Made by a program: the position numbers and the translations under genes
Shown here: positions 50,798-60,193 of the stretch, one piece after another
Layout of the letters: each line of letters begins with the position of its first letter
How positions within the stretch are numbered: position 1 is the stretch's first letter
Assembly (NCBI GenBank): GCA_022820545.1
Contig: JAJEFG010000011.1
Coordinates: forward strand, 1 to 64,000
Direction of reading: 5' to 3'
Length of the DNA stretch: 64,000 nucleotides
DNA from: Acidobacteriota bacterium
Lineage (GTDB): Bacteria > Acidobacteriota > Vicinamibacteria > Marinacidobacterales > Marinacidobacteraceae
The notes under the pieces: generated by a model
What the model was told of the DNA's origin: nothing
Seen by the model: the letters and a program-made list of their open reading frames with translations, nothing else
Databases searched by the model: none

Positions 50798-51334
50798 TCA
50801 GCAGGGGCGGCCGAGGGTTTCGGTGAGAACGGCCCGATAGGTCCGACTGGCGTCGGCGCCAAAACAGGCGAACACCACCTCTTCGAGGGCGATCCCGGCG
50901 GAGAGTTGCTCGCGCGTCTCGGCCAACGCGATGCGGGTCGCCGGCTCGAGCGGATATCCGTAGACGCCGGTGCTGATCGCCGGGAACGCGATGGAGCGGA
51001 ACCCCTGTTGTTCGGCGATCGCAAAGCAGCGGCGGTAGCAGTTCCGCAGCAGCTCCGCTTCCTCCCGGCCGCCCCCGCGCCATACCGGGCCGACGGTGTG
51101 GATCACGAAGCGGGCGGGAAGGTCGTAGCCGCCGGTCAGTTTGGCGTCGCCGGTGGCGCAGCCGCCGAGGGTGCGGCACTCCTCGAAGAGGCGGGAGCCG
51201 GCGGCGCGGTGGATGGCGCCGTCGACCCCGCCTCCGCCGAGAAGGGTCTCGTTGGCCGCGTTCACGATGGCGTCCACGGGGAGGGTGGTGATGTCGCCCT
51301 CGAAGATCCGGATCCGGTTGCGCGGTGGGGTCAT
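50798..51334 (-). CDS. Macrodomain protein (ADP-ribose hydrolase-like)
   Basis: 178-residue single macrodomain: [63 protein letters not shown], and [16 protein letters not shown]. These are the ADP-ribose-binding loops of the O-acetyl-ADP-ribose deacetylase group. ATG 51334 starts the fold, and the frame upstream is repeat DNA. It may remove ADP-ribose from proteins, nucleic acids or metabolites; partner unknown. Confidence 0.9.
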   Translation of the reverse strand: MTPPRNRIRIFEGDITTLPVDAIVNAANETLLGGGGVDGAIHRAAGSRLFEECRTLGGCATGDAKLTGGYDLPARFVIHTVGPVWRGGGREEAELLRNCYRRCFAIAEQQGFRSIAFPAISTGVYGYPLEPATRIALAETREQLSAGIALEEVVFACFGADASRTYRAVLTETLGRPC

Positions 51335-51397
51335 GGGGTCGGTCTTGGACGATACCGTCCGTGGGCGCCGTTGGGCCCCGCCGGCCGTACGCGCTCT

Positions 51398-51516
51398 GCG
51401 GGCCTGCGGCCCGCGTGCCGGTCTGAAGACCGGCGGTCCCAGTCGGTTCTGCCGTGGAGATGGGTGGGGTGGTGTGGTTTCGCGGCCTGCGGCCGCGATG
51501 CCGGCCGGAGGCCGGC
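51398..51516 (-). repeat. Two copies of the two-hairpin repeat
   Basis: Copy A: hairpin two 51398-51414, hairpin one 51417-51434. Copy B: hairpin two 51481-51497, hairpin one 51500-51516 (GCCGGCC-GGA-GGCCGGC). Both in reverse orientation. The rest of 51335-51736 shows no gene. Confidence 0.75.
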
Positions 51517-51736
51517 GCTCCAAGCCGGTGCGCCCTTTGGCGGGCTAGAGTTTCGGCGGAACACACGAAGGGTCCGGATCGTTGATCCCGAATACCTGAT
51601 CGTGCGTGGCTCTGATGGCTGGTGGGGTCCGGGCCGGGGAAACCCCCCGCGACCGGACACGGAGGAAGTCTCGCCGCGCCTCGAGCGCGCCCGATCCGGC
51701 CCGGCGGAAGGACGGAAACCGCCGAAAGGAGAACCG

Positions 51737-53314
51737 ATGAAATCTCTCGATGCGCGTGGCGGCCGCCGGTGGACAGCCTGCGGCGTCACAACGTTGCTGT
51801 TGGCCCTCGCGCCCGTGGCGGCCGTCGCGCAGAGTGCGGGAGAGCAGCGGGAAAGCGCCATCACCGACCGGGTCCTGAACCAGTATCGCGACCTCCTCGA
51901 GCAGGAAACGCTCGCGTTCACGATCTCCCAGGCGGTGGACGTCGCTTCGGAGCTGCATCCCGAGGTGCGCCTCACCCGCGAGCGCCTCGCCGAGTTCCCG
52001 AGCCTGGTGCGGGAAGCGCGCTCTCCCTACCTGCCGCAACTCGACCTGAACCTGCAGGTCGCCCAGACCCGCGACCCGGGCTTCCGCAATAGCCCCTTCT
52101 TCTCGCGACTGATCGACAGTCCCGACGGCGGCGACAGCTCCGACGGCTTCCCCTTCGGCGGGGGCGGCGCGGGAGACTTCGGCGGCGCGTTCACTTTCGG
52201 CACCTACCTGTGGAACTTCCAGGCCTCGCAGGTCCTCTGGAGCTTCGGAATCCGTCCGGCGCTTCGGGGGGTCGAGGTCGGCCGCCTGCGCGTCGAGTCC
52301 GAACTCGAGGAGGTGCGAAACCGCGTCGCGCGCGACACCGTCACCCGGCTCTACTCCTATCTGCTGGGACTGCGCACCCGCGACGTGCTCCAGCAGGCCG
52401 TCGAGACCAGCGAGCGCGGGCTGGACATCGCCCGCGACCGGCTCGAACTCGGAGCGGGCGCGCGTCTCGACGTCCTGCGGGCCCGGGTGCAGCTTTCCCG
52501 GCTCCGCCGCCAGTTGGCGGACGCCGAGGACGCCCTGATGGTGGAGCGGGCCGGGATCAACGCGCTCGTGGGCCGCGAGCAGGCGAAGGCGATCGAGGTC
52601 CTCGACGAACTCGAACTGCCCGACCCGCTGCCTCGCATCCTGCCCGCGGAGGCGCTGATGGAGCTCGCGGTTCAGCAGCGGCCGACGGTCCGCCAGTTCG
52701 ACCTCGACCGCGAGCTGCTGGACGCGCAGACCAGCCTGGCGCTGGCCGATGCGCGTCCCGAGGTCCGGGCGACCGCCTCCTACGGGATCAACACCTTCAC
52801 GCTCGAGAACACCTACGACCTGCAACTGCACAACTGGAACGCCGGCGTGTCGCTGACCTGGAACCTCTTCGACGGGTTCGGCAGCGGCTCGCGGGTCGCC
52901 AGCCTGCGGTCGCAGGTGACCCAGAACGACTGGGAAGCGAACGAATACGAGTCCACGCTCGAGGTGACGCTCCGGAACGCCACCGCGAACTGGCAGGCGG
53001 CGCTGACCGCGATCGAGGACGCCACGCTCGCCCTCGAAGAGGCCATGGAAGCGGAACGGGTCGCCGGCGAAGAACTCACCGCCGGCGCGGCCACCGCGTA
53101 CCTGGTCATGGAGACCGTGCAGGCCCGCCGCGACGTGGAACTCGAAAAGGCCCGTCACACCCATGATGCCCTGAATGCGCTGGCGGAACTGAAGTATCTC
53201 GTCGGCTATTCCGCGAACGCCCCGCACGCGGTGATCGCGGACACGGCTCCCCTCCCGGCAGCGGATGCCGCGGAAGCCGGGCCCGCGATGCCCGAATTGG
53301 AGGAAAGACGGTGA
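51737..53314 (+). CDS. TolC-family outer-membrane efflux protein
   Basis: 525-residue outer-membrane channel. Signal peptide to about residue 32 (ending VAAVAQS), then two repeats of the coiled-coil/beta structure: SQAVDVASELHPEVRLTRER, ARSPYLPQLDLNLQ and a second set around LMELAVQQRPTVRQFDLDRE and ARPEVRATASYGINTF. The VSLTWNLFDGF strand is typical of TolC. A Gly/Ser/Asp-rich insert sits at about residues 128-150. ATG 51737 has AAAGGAGA upstream. Overlaps the adaptor gene by four bases. Confidence 0.88.
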   Translation: MKSLDARGGRRWTACGVTTLLLALAPVAAVAQSAGEQRESAITDRVLNQYRDLLEQETLAFTISQAVDVASELHPEVRLTRERLAEFPSLVREARSPYLPQLDLNLQVAQTRDPGFRNSPFFSRLIDSPDGGDSSDGFPFGGGGAGDFGGAFTFGTYLWNFQASQVLWSFGIRPALRGVEVGRLRVESELEEVRNRVARDTVTRLYSYLLGLRTRDVLQQAVETSERGLDIARDRLELGAGARLDVLRARVQLSRLRRQLADAEDALMVERAGINALVGREQAKAIEVLDELELPDPLPRILPAEALMELAVQQRPTVRQFDLDRELLDAQTSLALADARPEVRATASYGINTFTLENTYDLQLHNWNAGVSLTWNLFDGFGSGSRVASLRSQVTQNDWEANEYESTLEVTLRNATANWQAALTAIEDATLALEEAMEAERVAGEELTAGAATAYLVMETVQARRDVELEKARHTHDALNALAELKYLVGYSANAPHAVIADTAPLPAADAAEAGPAMPELEERR

Positions 53315-54399
53315 CCGTCACCCCGAAGAAAACCCGACTGGCGCTCCTGCTGGCGTTCACGGTGACTCCCCTGGTCCTCATCGGAACCGGGTGCGGCCAG
53401 GAAGACGGCTTCGCCGCCGAACCGGAAACCGGTTCCGCGGACGCCGTCGACCTGCGGCCGGCGGTGGAAGCCGCCCCCATCCTGCCCGGGTCCCTGACCG
53501 ACGTGCTGGAGATCTCCGGCCGGCTGGAGCCGCGGGCGGAAGTGCTGATCTCCTCCGAGCTCGGAGGCGCGGTCGAGGAGGTGCGCTTCGACAAGGGCGA
53601 CCGCATCCGGAAGGGCGCGCTGCTGGCGCGGGTCGGTTCGGACCTCCTCCGGGTGGCCTTGGCCGAGGCCGAGGCGGAACTCGAGGGGGCGCAACTGGAT
53701 TACACCCAGGCGAAGATGCTCGTCGAGCGCGAGGCCAGTCCGAGGCAGGACTTCCTCGGCGCGGAGGTGAACCTGAAGCGGTTCGAGGCCCGGGTCGAAT
53801 CGGCGCGGCTGCGGCTCGCCCGTTCGGAGATCGTCGCGCCGGCGTCCGGGGTGATCGTCCAGCGGGACATCGAGCCGGGCGAAGTGCTCGGACCCGGGAG
53901 CCCGGTGGCCGTGCTCCACGACAACGCGGTCCTGCGCGCGACGATCGGCATTCCCGAAACCGACATCGCCTTCTTCGCGGTCGGAAGCCCGGCGGAAGTC
54001 AGCGTGGACGCCTATCCCGACCGGTCGTTCGAGGGCCGCATCGCCTACATCGCACCCAGCGCCACCAGTCCCGGCCGGAACTTCCAGGCCGAGGTGGAGG
54101 TCGCCAATGGCGATGGCGCCCTCCGCTCCGGACTGATCGTGCGGACCCGGCTCCAGCGCCGGGCGTTCGACGACGCCGTGGTGGTCCCCCGTGACGTGCT
54201 CGTGGAGCGCGACGGGATCCTCCACGCCTTCGTCCTCGAGGACGGGACCGCGGATCTCCGGACGATCACGCTCGGCCCCGACGAGGGCGACCGGGTGGTG
54301 ATCACCTCGGGGCTCGAGGTCGGAGAGACCCTCATCACCAACGGACACCGGAACCTGCTCGACGGGCAGCCGGTGCGGGTGGTTTCGCGGGCGAACTGA
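53311..54399 (+). CDS. RND efflux periplasmic adaptor (lipoprotein)
   Basis: 362-residue membrane-fusion protein. Lipobox near LIGTGCGQ, then barrel-sandwich domain (SELGGAVEEVRFDKGDRIRK), helical hairpin (AEAELEGAQLDYTQAKML), second lipoyl half (SEIVAPASGVIVQRDIEPGE), beta-barrel and membrane-proximal domain ending NGHRNLLDGQPVRVV. GTG start overlapping tolC stop. Links the RND pump to the TolC-like channel. Confidence 0.9.
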   Translation: MTVTPKKTRLALLLAFTVTPLVLIGTGCGQEDGFAAEPETGSADAVDLRPAVEAAPILPGSLTDVLEISGRLEPRAEVLISSELGGAVEEVRFDKGDRIRKGALLARVGSDLLRVALAEAEAELEGAQLDYTQAKMLVEREASPRQDFLGAEVNLKRFEARVESARLRLARSEIVAPASGVIVQRDIEPGEVLGPGSPVAVLHDNAVLRATIGIPETDIAFFAVGSPAEVSVDAYPDRSFEGRIAYIAPSATSPGRNFQAEVEVANGDGALRSGLIVRTRLQRRAFDDAVVVPRDVLVERDGILHAFVLEDGTADLRTITLGPDEGDRVVITSGLEVGETLITNGHRNLLDGQPVRVVSRAN

Positions 54400-54415
54400 T
54401 CGAAGGGAACGGGCC

Positions 54416-57400
54416 GTGAAAATCACGAAATACGCGATCCGGCACCGGCTGTCGGTCTATTTCCTGATCCTCATCCTCTGTCTGGGCGGGGTGGGCGTCT
54501 ACGTCTCCATGCCCCGGGAGTCGTTCCCCGAGGTGGAGGTCCCCTTCATCCTCGTCTACACGATCTATCCGGGGGTCAGCCCCACGGACATGGAGACGCT
54601 CGTCACCCGGCCCATCGAGACGGAACTCAAGGCGGTCTCCGGGATCAAGGAGATCAGTTCGACCACCAGCGAGGGGCTCTCCAGCATCGCGGTCGAGTTC
54701 AACCCCGAAACGGATCTCGAAACCGCGCTCGCGAGCGTTCGCGAAAAGGTGGATCTCGCGAAATCCGATCTCCCGCCGGAGGCCGAGGACCCCCGGGTCC
54801 AGGACATGGACTTCTCGCAGGTCCCGATCATGATGATCACCCTCTCGGGTCCGGTCGGGAGCCAGCGGCTCACCGAGGTCGCCGAGGAGATCCAGGAGGA
54901 CCTCGAAGCGCTGCCCGGCGTCAATCGGGTGAACGTGATCGGCGGCCGGGAACGCGAGGTCCACGTGCAGGTGGACCCGAAACGACTGGCGTTCTTCGAG
55001 CTCGGACTGTCCGACGTCGTCGTCGCGGTGGCGCGGGAGAACCGGAACGTGCCGGGCGGCGAGGTCGCGGTCGGCGGGCTCGAATACCTGGTCCGCCTGC
55101 CGGCCGAAGTGCGGCTCCCGTCCGAGATCGAGGACTTCGTGATCAAGGTCCGCGACGGCGAGCCGGTCTTCGTGCGCGACGTGGCGGACGTGGTCTACGG
55201 CTTCGAGGACGAGAGCAGCCGGTCCCGGGTGGACCGGGAGCCCTCGGTCACGCTGAGCGTCGAGAAGCGCACCGGCGCGAACCTCGTCTCGGTCGCTGAT
55301 CTCGTCAACGCCGAACTTGGGCGGTGGGACGAGATGCTCCCCGAAGGGATCAGCACCGCGGTGGTGGGCGACATCTCCGTCGAGATCCGGCGGATGGTGA
55401 ACGAGCTGGAGAACAACGTCATCTCCGGGCTGCTGCTGGTCGTGGGATGCCTGATGGCGTTCGTGGGCCTCCGCAACTCCTTCTTCGTGGGGGTGGCGAT
55501 CCCGCTCTCCATGATGGCCTCGTTCCTGGTGCTAGGGTGGATCGGCTACTCGCTGAACATGATGGTCCTGTTCAGCCTCATCCTCATGCTCGGGATGCTG
55601 GTGGACAACGCGGTGGTGATCGTCGAGAACATCTACCGCCACCGCGAGCACGGCGACGCGGGACCCGACGCCGCCTACGAGGCCACCACCGAGGTGGCCC
55701 GCCCGGTCATCGCCTCGACCATCACCACGCTCTGCGCGTTCTCGCCCCTGCTGATCTGGCCCGGGATCATCGGCGACTTCATGTCCTACCTGCCGGTGAC
55801 GCTCATCATCGGGCTCACGGCGTCGCTGGTGGTGGCGCTGATCATCAACCCGACCCTCTGCGCCCACCTGATGAAGCCGCCGCGCCGCGGCGCGCCGAAG
55901 GACCGGACGGAGGAACACCCGTTCCGCCGCGGCTACCGCCGCCTCCTCGAGTGGTCGCTCCGGCCCGGCCCGGACGCCGGGACCCGGTCCTGGTTCCTCC
56001 GGAACTGGGCCTTTCCGGCGGCCTTCGTTCTCTTCCTGGGACTCGGGATGGCGCTCGCCCTGACAGGGATGTTCTTCCAGACGAACGCGCTCCTGCCGCT
56101 GGTGGGGGTGCTCGCCGGGATCGGCGTCCTCGCGTTCGTCCTGCAGGGCGTCTGCTGGTTCGTCTGGAGCCTGGTCCGCCGTCCCTTCGGCTGGTCGCCG
56201 TACCTCACGGATCACCGCTCCGGGTGGATCTGGATGATGTGCGCCATCCTGGTGGGGACGGTCGGGGTCTACACCCAGATCGGGAAGGGCGTGGAGCTCT
56301 TCCCCGAGGTCGAGCCGCGCCAGATCAGCATCGACGTGGAGACGACCGCCGGCTCCAGCCTCGACGCTTCCGACGGCATCGTCCGTCAGATCGAGGGGCT
56401 GACGACGGGGACGGTGGACATGAAGCACCAGGTCGCGAACGTGGGCTCCACCGGCGTCAGCATGAATCCCGGCGGCGGGGGCGGCGGCAGTCCGAACCGG
56501 AGCCAGGTCGTCCTCTACCTGCACGAGCGGGCCGACCGCCAGGTCCGGAACACCTTCACCACCATGGAGACGGTGCGGGCGGGGCTCGCCAACGTCGTGG
56601 GCGCCAACATCAAGGTGGACGCGCCCCAGGACGGCCCCCCGACCGGCGCCCCGGTGTCGGTCCGCATCCTGGGAGACGACCTCGACGAGATCGAACGGCT
56701 CGCGGAGGAGGTGAAGGCCCGGGTCCGCGGGATCGAGGGCCTCGTGAACCTCGATGACGACCTCGAGACCGGAAAGCCCGAACTCCGCGTCGAGGTGGAC
56801 CGCGAGGAGGCGATGCGGTCCGGCGTGGACACCCAGATCATCGCCGCCACCGTGCAGACCGGCATCCTGGGGGCCGAGGCCTCCAAGTACCGGGTCGGCG
56901 AGGACGAGCACGACATCCGCGTGCGCCTCGCGCCCGAGGCGCGGGCGTCGCTCGACGACATCGGCGAACTCACCGTCCCCGACGACGACGGCATCCCGGT
57001 CCCCATCCGCACTGTCGCGGAGCTCCGGCACGGGGTCGGCCCGGCGGCGGTCCGCCGGGTGGACCTGAACCGCGTGGCCACCATCGAGGGCGACGTGGTC
57101 CGCGACTCCGGCCGCACCGAAGCGAGCGTCCGCGAGGAGGTCGCCGCCGAACTCGACGCGATGGCCTGGCCCCCCGGCTACCGGTGGGAGTTCTCAGGCG
57201 CCAACGAGGAGGAACAGCAGGCGACCGCCTTCCTCTCCCGGGCCTTCGTCATCGCGCTCCTGCTCATCCTGATGGTGCTCGTCACCCAGTTCGACTCCCT
57301 CATCCTCCCCCTAACCATCATCACCTCGGTCGCCCTCTCCGTGATCGGCGTGCTCTGGGGCCTCATGCTCACCGGCACCGCCTTCGGCATCATCATGACC

Positions 57401-57835
57401 GGCATCGGGGTGATCTCCCTCGCCGGGATCGTCGTCAACAACGCCATCGTGCTCTGCGACTTCGTCCGCCAGCTCCGCGAGAAGGGCCTCAGCCGTCACG
57501 ACGCCGTGGTCGAAGCCGGATCCATCCGCCTCCGCCCCGTCCTCCTCACCGCCGTAACCACGGTGCTCGGCCTCGTGCCCCTTACCCTCGGCCTCAACCT
57601 CGACTTCTTCAACCTCTCCTTCTCCACCGGCGGCGAGAGCTCCCAGTTCTGGGCCTCCATGGGCGTAGCCGTCATCTTCGGCCTCACCGTCGCGACGGTT
57701 TTGACCCTCGTCGTCGTCCCCGTCACCTACGACAGCCTCGACGGCCTCTCCGAAGCCATCGCGAACTACCGCAAGCGCCGCAGCGCCGAGGCGCAGGGGG
57801 TAAGCCCAGGCGCCCTCCACCCCGCCGGAACGTAG
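54416..57835 (+). CDS. RND efflux transporter permease
   Basis: 1139-residue inner-membrane pump of the AcrB/MexB superfamily. TM1 (LSVYFLILILCLGGVGVYVS), periplasmic pore domains, NMMVLFSLILMLGMLVDNAV with the essential Asp of TM4, then TM5-6. Before TM7 there is an unusual insert (about residues 520-590) with two further hydrophobic helices, then WIWMMCAILVGTVGVY and LFPEVEP. A Gly-rich stretch follows in the second periplasmic domain. The C-terminal TM bundle has GIGVISLAGIVVNNAIVLCD and LTAVTTVLGLVPLTLG. GTG start, 16 bp after the adaptor. Substrate unknown. Confidence 0.9.
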   Translation: MKITKYAIRHRLSVYFLILILCLGGVGVYVSMPRESFPEVEVPFILVYTIYPGVSPTDMETLVTRPIETELKAVSGIKEISSTTSEGLSSIAVEFNPETDLETALASVREKVDLAKSDLPPEAEDPRVQDMDFSQVPIMMITLSGPVGSQRLTEVAEEIQEDLEALPGVNRVNVIGGREREVHVQVDPKRLAFFELGLSDVVVAVARENRNVPGGEVAVGGLEYLVRLPAEVRLPSEIEDFVIKVRDGEPVFVRDVADVVYGFEDESSRSRVDREPSVTLSVEKRTGANLVSVADLVNAELGRWDEMLPEGISTAVVGDISVEIRRMVNELENNVISGLLLVVGCLMAFVGLRNSFFVGVAIPLSMMASFLVLGWIGYSLNMMVLFSLILMLGMLVDNAVVIVENIYRHREHGDAGPDAAYEATTEVARPVIASTITTLCAFSPLLIWPGIIGDFMSYLPVTLIIGLTASLVVALIINPTLCAHLMKPPRRGAPKDRTEEHPFRRGYRRLLEWSLRPGPDAGTRSWFLRNWAFPAAFVLFLGLGMALALTGMFFQTNALLPLVGVLAGIGVLAFVLQGVCWFVWSLVRRPFGWSPYLTDHRSGWIWMMCAILVGTVGVYTQIGKGVELFPEVEPRQISIDVETTAGSSLDASDGIVRQIEGLTTGTVDMKHQVANVGSTGVSMNPGGGGGGSPNRSQVVLYLHERADRQVRNTFTTMETVRAGLANVVGANIKVDAPQDGPPTGAPVSVRILGDDLDEIERLAEEVKARVRGIEGLVNLDDDLETGKPELRVEVDREEAMRSGVDTQIIAATVQTGILGAEASKYRVGEDEHDIRVRLAPEARASLDDIGELTVPDDDGIPVPIRTVAELRHGVGPAAVRRVDLNRVATIEGDVVRDSGRTEASVREEVAAELDAMAWPPGYRWEFSGANEEEQQATAFLSRAFVIALLLILMVLVTQFDSLILPLTIITSVALSVIGVLWGLMLTGTAFGIIMTGIGVISLAGIVVNNAIVLCDFVRQLREKGLSRHDAVVEAGSIRLRPVLLTAVTTVLGLVPLTLGLNLDFFNLSFSTGGESSQFWASMGVAVIFGLTVATVLTLVVVPVTYDSLDGLSEAIANYRKRRSAEAQGVSPGALHPAGT

Positions 57836-57881
57836 CAGCGCAGCGGCAGGGCAACATCGCCACCGAGCCGCACAGCACGCA

Positions 57882-58155
57882 CGGCTTGGAACGCCGGTCT
57901 CCGACCGGCACCCGCTGCGCGAAAGCGCAGCGGAAGGGCGCATCGCTGCCGAGCGCCATGACGCGTACGGCTTGGACCGTCGGCCTCTGGCCGGCATCGA
58001 CCGCCGAAAGGCGGTCGAAACGCACAACCCCACTCGCCCGCCACGGCACCCGCTCCGCGCCACGCAACGGAACCGCGCATCACCGCGGAGCCGGACGGCG
58101 CATACGGCTTGGAACGCCGGCCTCTGGCCGGCACAGCCCGCCGCAGGCGGGCGGC
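57882..58155 (+). repeat. Three copies of the two-hairpin repeat
   Basis: Hairpin pairs at 57893-57909/57913-57932, 57978-57995/57999-58016 and 58116-58132/58136-58152. All begin CGGCTTGGA(A/C)CG. The second hairpins differ completely in sequence yet each is self-complementary. Confidence 0.8.
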
Positions 58156-58274
58156 GGGACGGACCTCCAGTTGCGAAGTGGCGCCGTCTCGGCAGCATCC
58201 AAACCGATCCCAAGGATCACCCCCAAGGAGGCCAGGTCTGCCGATCCTGGCCGTGTCGGCGCGCGTGTCAACCG

Positions 58275-58343
58275 ACAGTTTGCAACGATTCCAGCGGGCA
58301 ATTTGCAACGAACCCAGCGGCCAGTTTGCAATCGACGGAGCCC
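58275..58343. repeat. Three 23-bp tandem repeats, IS21-like end array
   Basis: Units at 58275-58297 and 58298-58320 share (A/T)TTTGCAACGA and CCAGCGG; the third (58321-58343) is partial. The period is again 23 bp, as at 3135-3226. CAGTTTGCAA-type repeated ends are typical of IS21-family elements. No transposase remains. No gene is seen in 57836-58503. Confidence 0.55.
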
Positions 58344-58503
58344 CTCAACCGCCGAATCCGCCTTGACGAAACGATCCGTTGCGGACCTTGGCGAGGCGCG
58401 CCAGCTACCGGACCGGCGTCGCCGTCCTACCGGCAGCCACACCTTCTTCGCCCGCCTGACCCGCCGCGATTCGCAGTAGCATTTCCCGGTTCCACCGGAA
58501 TCC

Positions 58504-58590
58504 GGAGGGGTGCAAGAGTGGCTGAATTGGCCAGCCCGGAAAGCTGGTGTACCGGCAACGGTACCGTGGGTTCGAATCCCACCCCCTCCG
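58504..58590 (+). tRNA. tRNA-Ser (anticodon GGA)
   Basis: 87-nt class II tRNA. Acceptor GGAGGGG (58504-58510) pairs with CCCCTCC (58583-58589), discriminator G at 58590. Anticodon stem CCAGC/GCTGG (58531-58535, 58543-58547) with loop CCGGAAA gives anticodon GGA (58538-58540). A long variable arm follows, then the TPsiC loop GTTCGAATC. No CCA is encoded. Its 3' end is repeated at 61896-61907. Confidence 0.95.
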
Positions 58591-58591
58591 C
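58580..58591 (+). repeat. Candidate attL (tRNA-Ser 3' end)
   Basis: CACCCCCTCCGC, covering the last 11 bases of tRNA-Ser plus one, is repeated exactly at 61896-61907 in the same orientation. Together they bound a 3.3-kb stretch of lower GC with decayed mobile-element genes. Confidence 0.45.
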
Positions 58592-58749
58592 TCGGAGGCT
58601 CGCACGCCACCCCCAATATGCTCTGCACCGATCTCACCTGCCGGGTGGTTGCGGTTGACGGACTCGTTGTGGTGTCGATCCGGCCGCTCGTATAGGGCGT
58701 CAGGCGAGCGCCACGGCCACCCGAGGGCGGATGCCGTAGCCGGCGAGGC

Positions 58750-59175
58750 TCATCGCGCTATGTTGAGGATAGCCTTGATCCCTGCGGTTGATTCGTCGTG
58801 CGAAAGGCCCTCCGCGCGAGCTGCCGCATACATTGCGAGGTACTGGAGGCAGGGTGCTGCCCCCTGAAGCACTTGATGGGACACTCGAACGACCCCGTAC
58901 ATCCCCTCGAACACTTCCAGTACGTCCACTTTCACCCCGTCGTCCTCAATCACCTGGACGGTGCGGTAGATCATGTCCCCTGCGGTTTTCTCGGTGTCGA
59001 TGTCCGAGCACGGTTCAATGAACCTCGGCAACAGGTACTCGAACCTCTTTTGGACCCGTTCCCTTTCGGACCACGGAACGTCAGCTAGGCGCGTGAGCAT
59101 CTCCGCCACCGACTGTGACAGGACTGGTGTTGCCGTCAGAAGTGCCAGGCCCAACAGGATTGGGGCTCCTCTCAT
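58750..59175 (-). CDS. Secreted protein, unknown
   Basis: 141-residue protein with a signal peptide (MRGAPILLGLALLTATPVLS, cleavage near LSQS). The mature part is helical with two Cys (PCSDIDTEKTAG and GAAPCLQYLAM), which could form a disulphide. I do not recognise the family. Base composition is lower in GC than the core genome. It lies just downstream of tRNA-Ser, inside the candidate inserted element. Confidence 0.6.
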   Translation of the reverse strand: MRGAPILLGLALLTATPVLSQSVAEMLTRLADVPWSERERVQKRFEYLLPRFIEPCSDIDTEKTAGDMIYRTVQVIEDDGVKVDVLEVFEGMYGVVRVSHQVLQGAAPCLQYLAMYAAARAEGLSHDESTAGIKAILNIAR

Positions 59176-59212
59176 CCCCCGATTGTACGAGCAACACCGT
59201 CACAAGGGTGGG

Positions 59213-59708
59213 CTACAGCGCCACCCGAGGGCGGATTCCGTAGCAGGCCAGCACGTCCACGACCTCGCGCACCGACAAGACGACGTGGACCCGGTGGCCC
59301 CACCCTTGGATCTTCCACATCAGCGCCTTCCGCTCCTTGGAGAGCGGGGTTCTCTTCTTGGTCCCGAGCCGCGGGTCCTTTAGGGCCTTGACCTTGAAGC
59401 GGGCTGTCACGCCCCCCGGCGCCAGCACCAGCAGGTGCACGCAGCCCGCCCGCCACCCGAGGATCTTGCGGATGCGGCGGGCGGCGATGGAGCCGATGTG
59501 GGTGTTGCCGCAGAAGTGGACCTCGACCTCGGCGGCGAATCTGTCCTCGGCCTCCTGCCCGCCTCCGTGCACGGGGAAGCCCAAGGCGGTTGCGATTGTT
59601 TCGGGTGCGATGATCGGGAGACCGCGGTCCAGGGCGCGCGAACTCCTCTTCGGTTTCGACGGAGAGGGCGCGTTCGCCGTCTTCGAGGGTGACTTCGGTG
59701 ATGGTCGT
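59213..59708 (-). pseudogene. Decayed VRR-NUC nuclease gene
   Basis: The minus strand encodes a VRR-NUC-like protein in two frames. The first part (TITEVTLEDGERALSVETEE) follows a good Shine-Dalgarno (GGAGGA) but opens with ACG where ATG is expected at 59708. A frameshift in a GCGCGC run near 59634-59640 then leads into IIAPETIATALGFPVHGGGQ and on to GNTHIGSIAARRIRKI and SKERKALMWKIQGWGHRVHV. The catalytic segment reads GCVHLLVLAPGG and FKVKA where family members have VPDL and E-x-K, so the Asp and Glu are replaced. Start, frame and active site are all lost. Confidence 0.6.
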
Positions 59709-59722
59709 GGGGGCTCCTCCGG

Positions 59723-60079
59723 TCAGCGCGCCGGGACGGCGCGGGCCTGGGTGAGGCCGAGGGCCGCGCGTGCCTTGCGGACGGTACGCTCGGCGTAGTC
59801 GCGGGGGTTGTGCTTGTCCTGGCGGGTCCGCCCGAGGTGACCGACGAGGCGTTGGGGTTGCGTGCCGCGGCGGAGCTGGTCTTTCACGTAGGCCCAGTCC
59901 CGGTCGGACTGGGAGACTTCGCGCGGGGTCGTGTCCTTCCTCTCGCGGCGGAACTGACAGATCACGTCACGATCAGGTCTCTCAACTCTCTCAACGGAGA
60001 CGAATCCGCCAATTCGGGCTCGGACGTCGGGCAGGTCCGCCCGAGCGCGCCTCCGGTCACGGCAGTCCGGCCCGACCAC
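59723..60079 (-). pseudogene. Primase-like C-terminal remnant
   Basis: The C-terminal half (SQSDRDWAYVKDQLRRGTQP, then NPRDYAERTVRKARAALGL) resembles the tail of RepB-type primases of mobile elements. The N-terminal part is unlike any domain I know and starts at a GTG with no ribosome-binding site. Probably a truncated gene. It precedes the VRR-NUC remnant by 14 bp, the order seen in phage or satellite replication modules. Confidence 0.35.
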
Positions 60080-60193
60080 CTCTGGAGCGTCGAGGAAATG
60101 GTCGGCCCGTTGGTGGCCAAAGAGGAGGTCGCCTAAACCCCAGGACGCCGCCTACGGGTCCGAATTGGGGGGAGAGTCTTGCTGGGGAACCAA

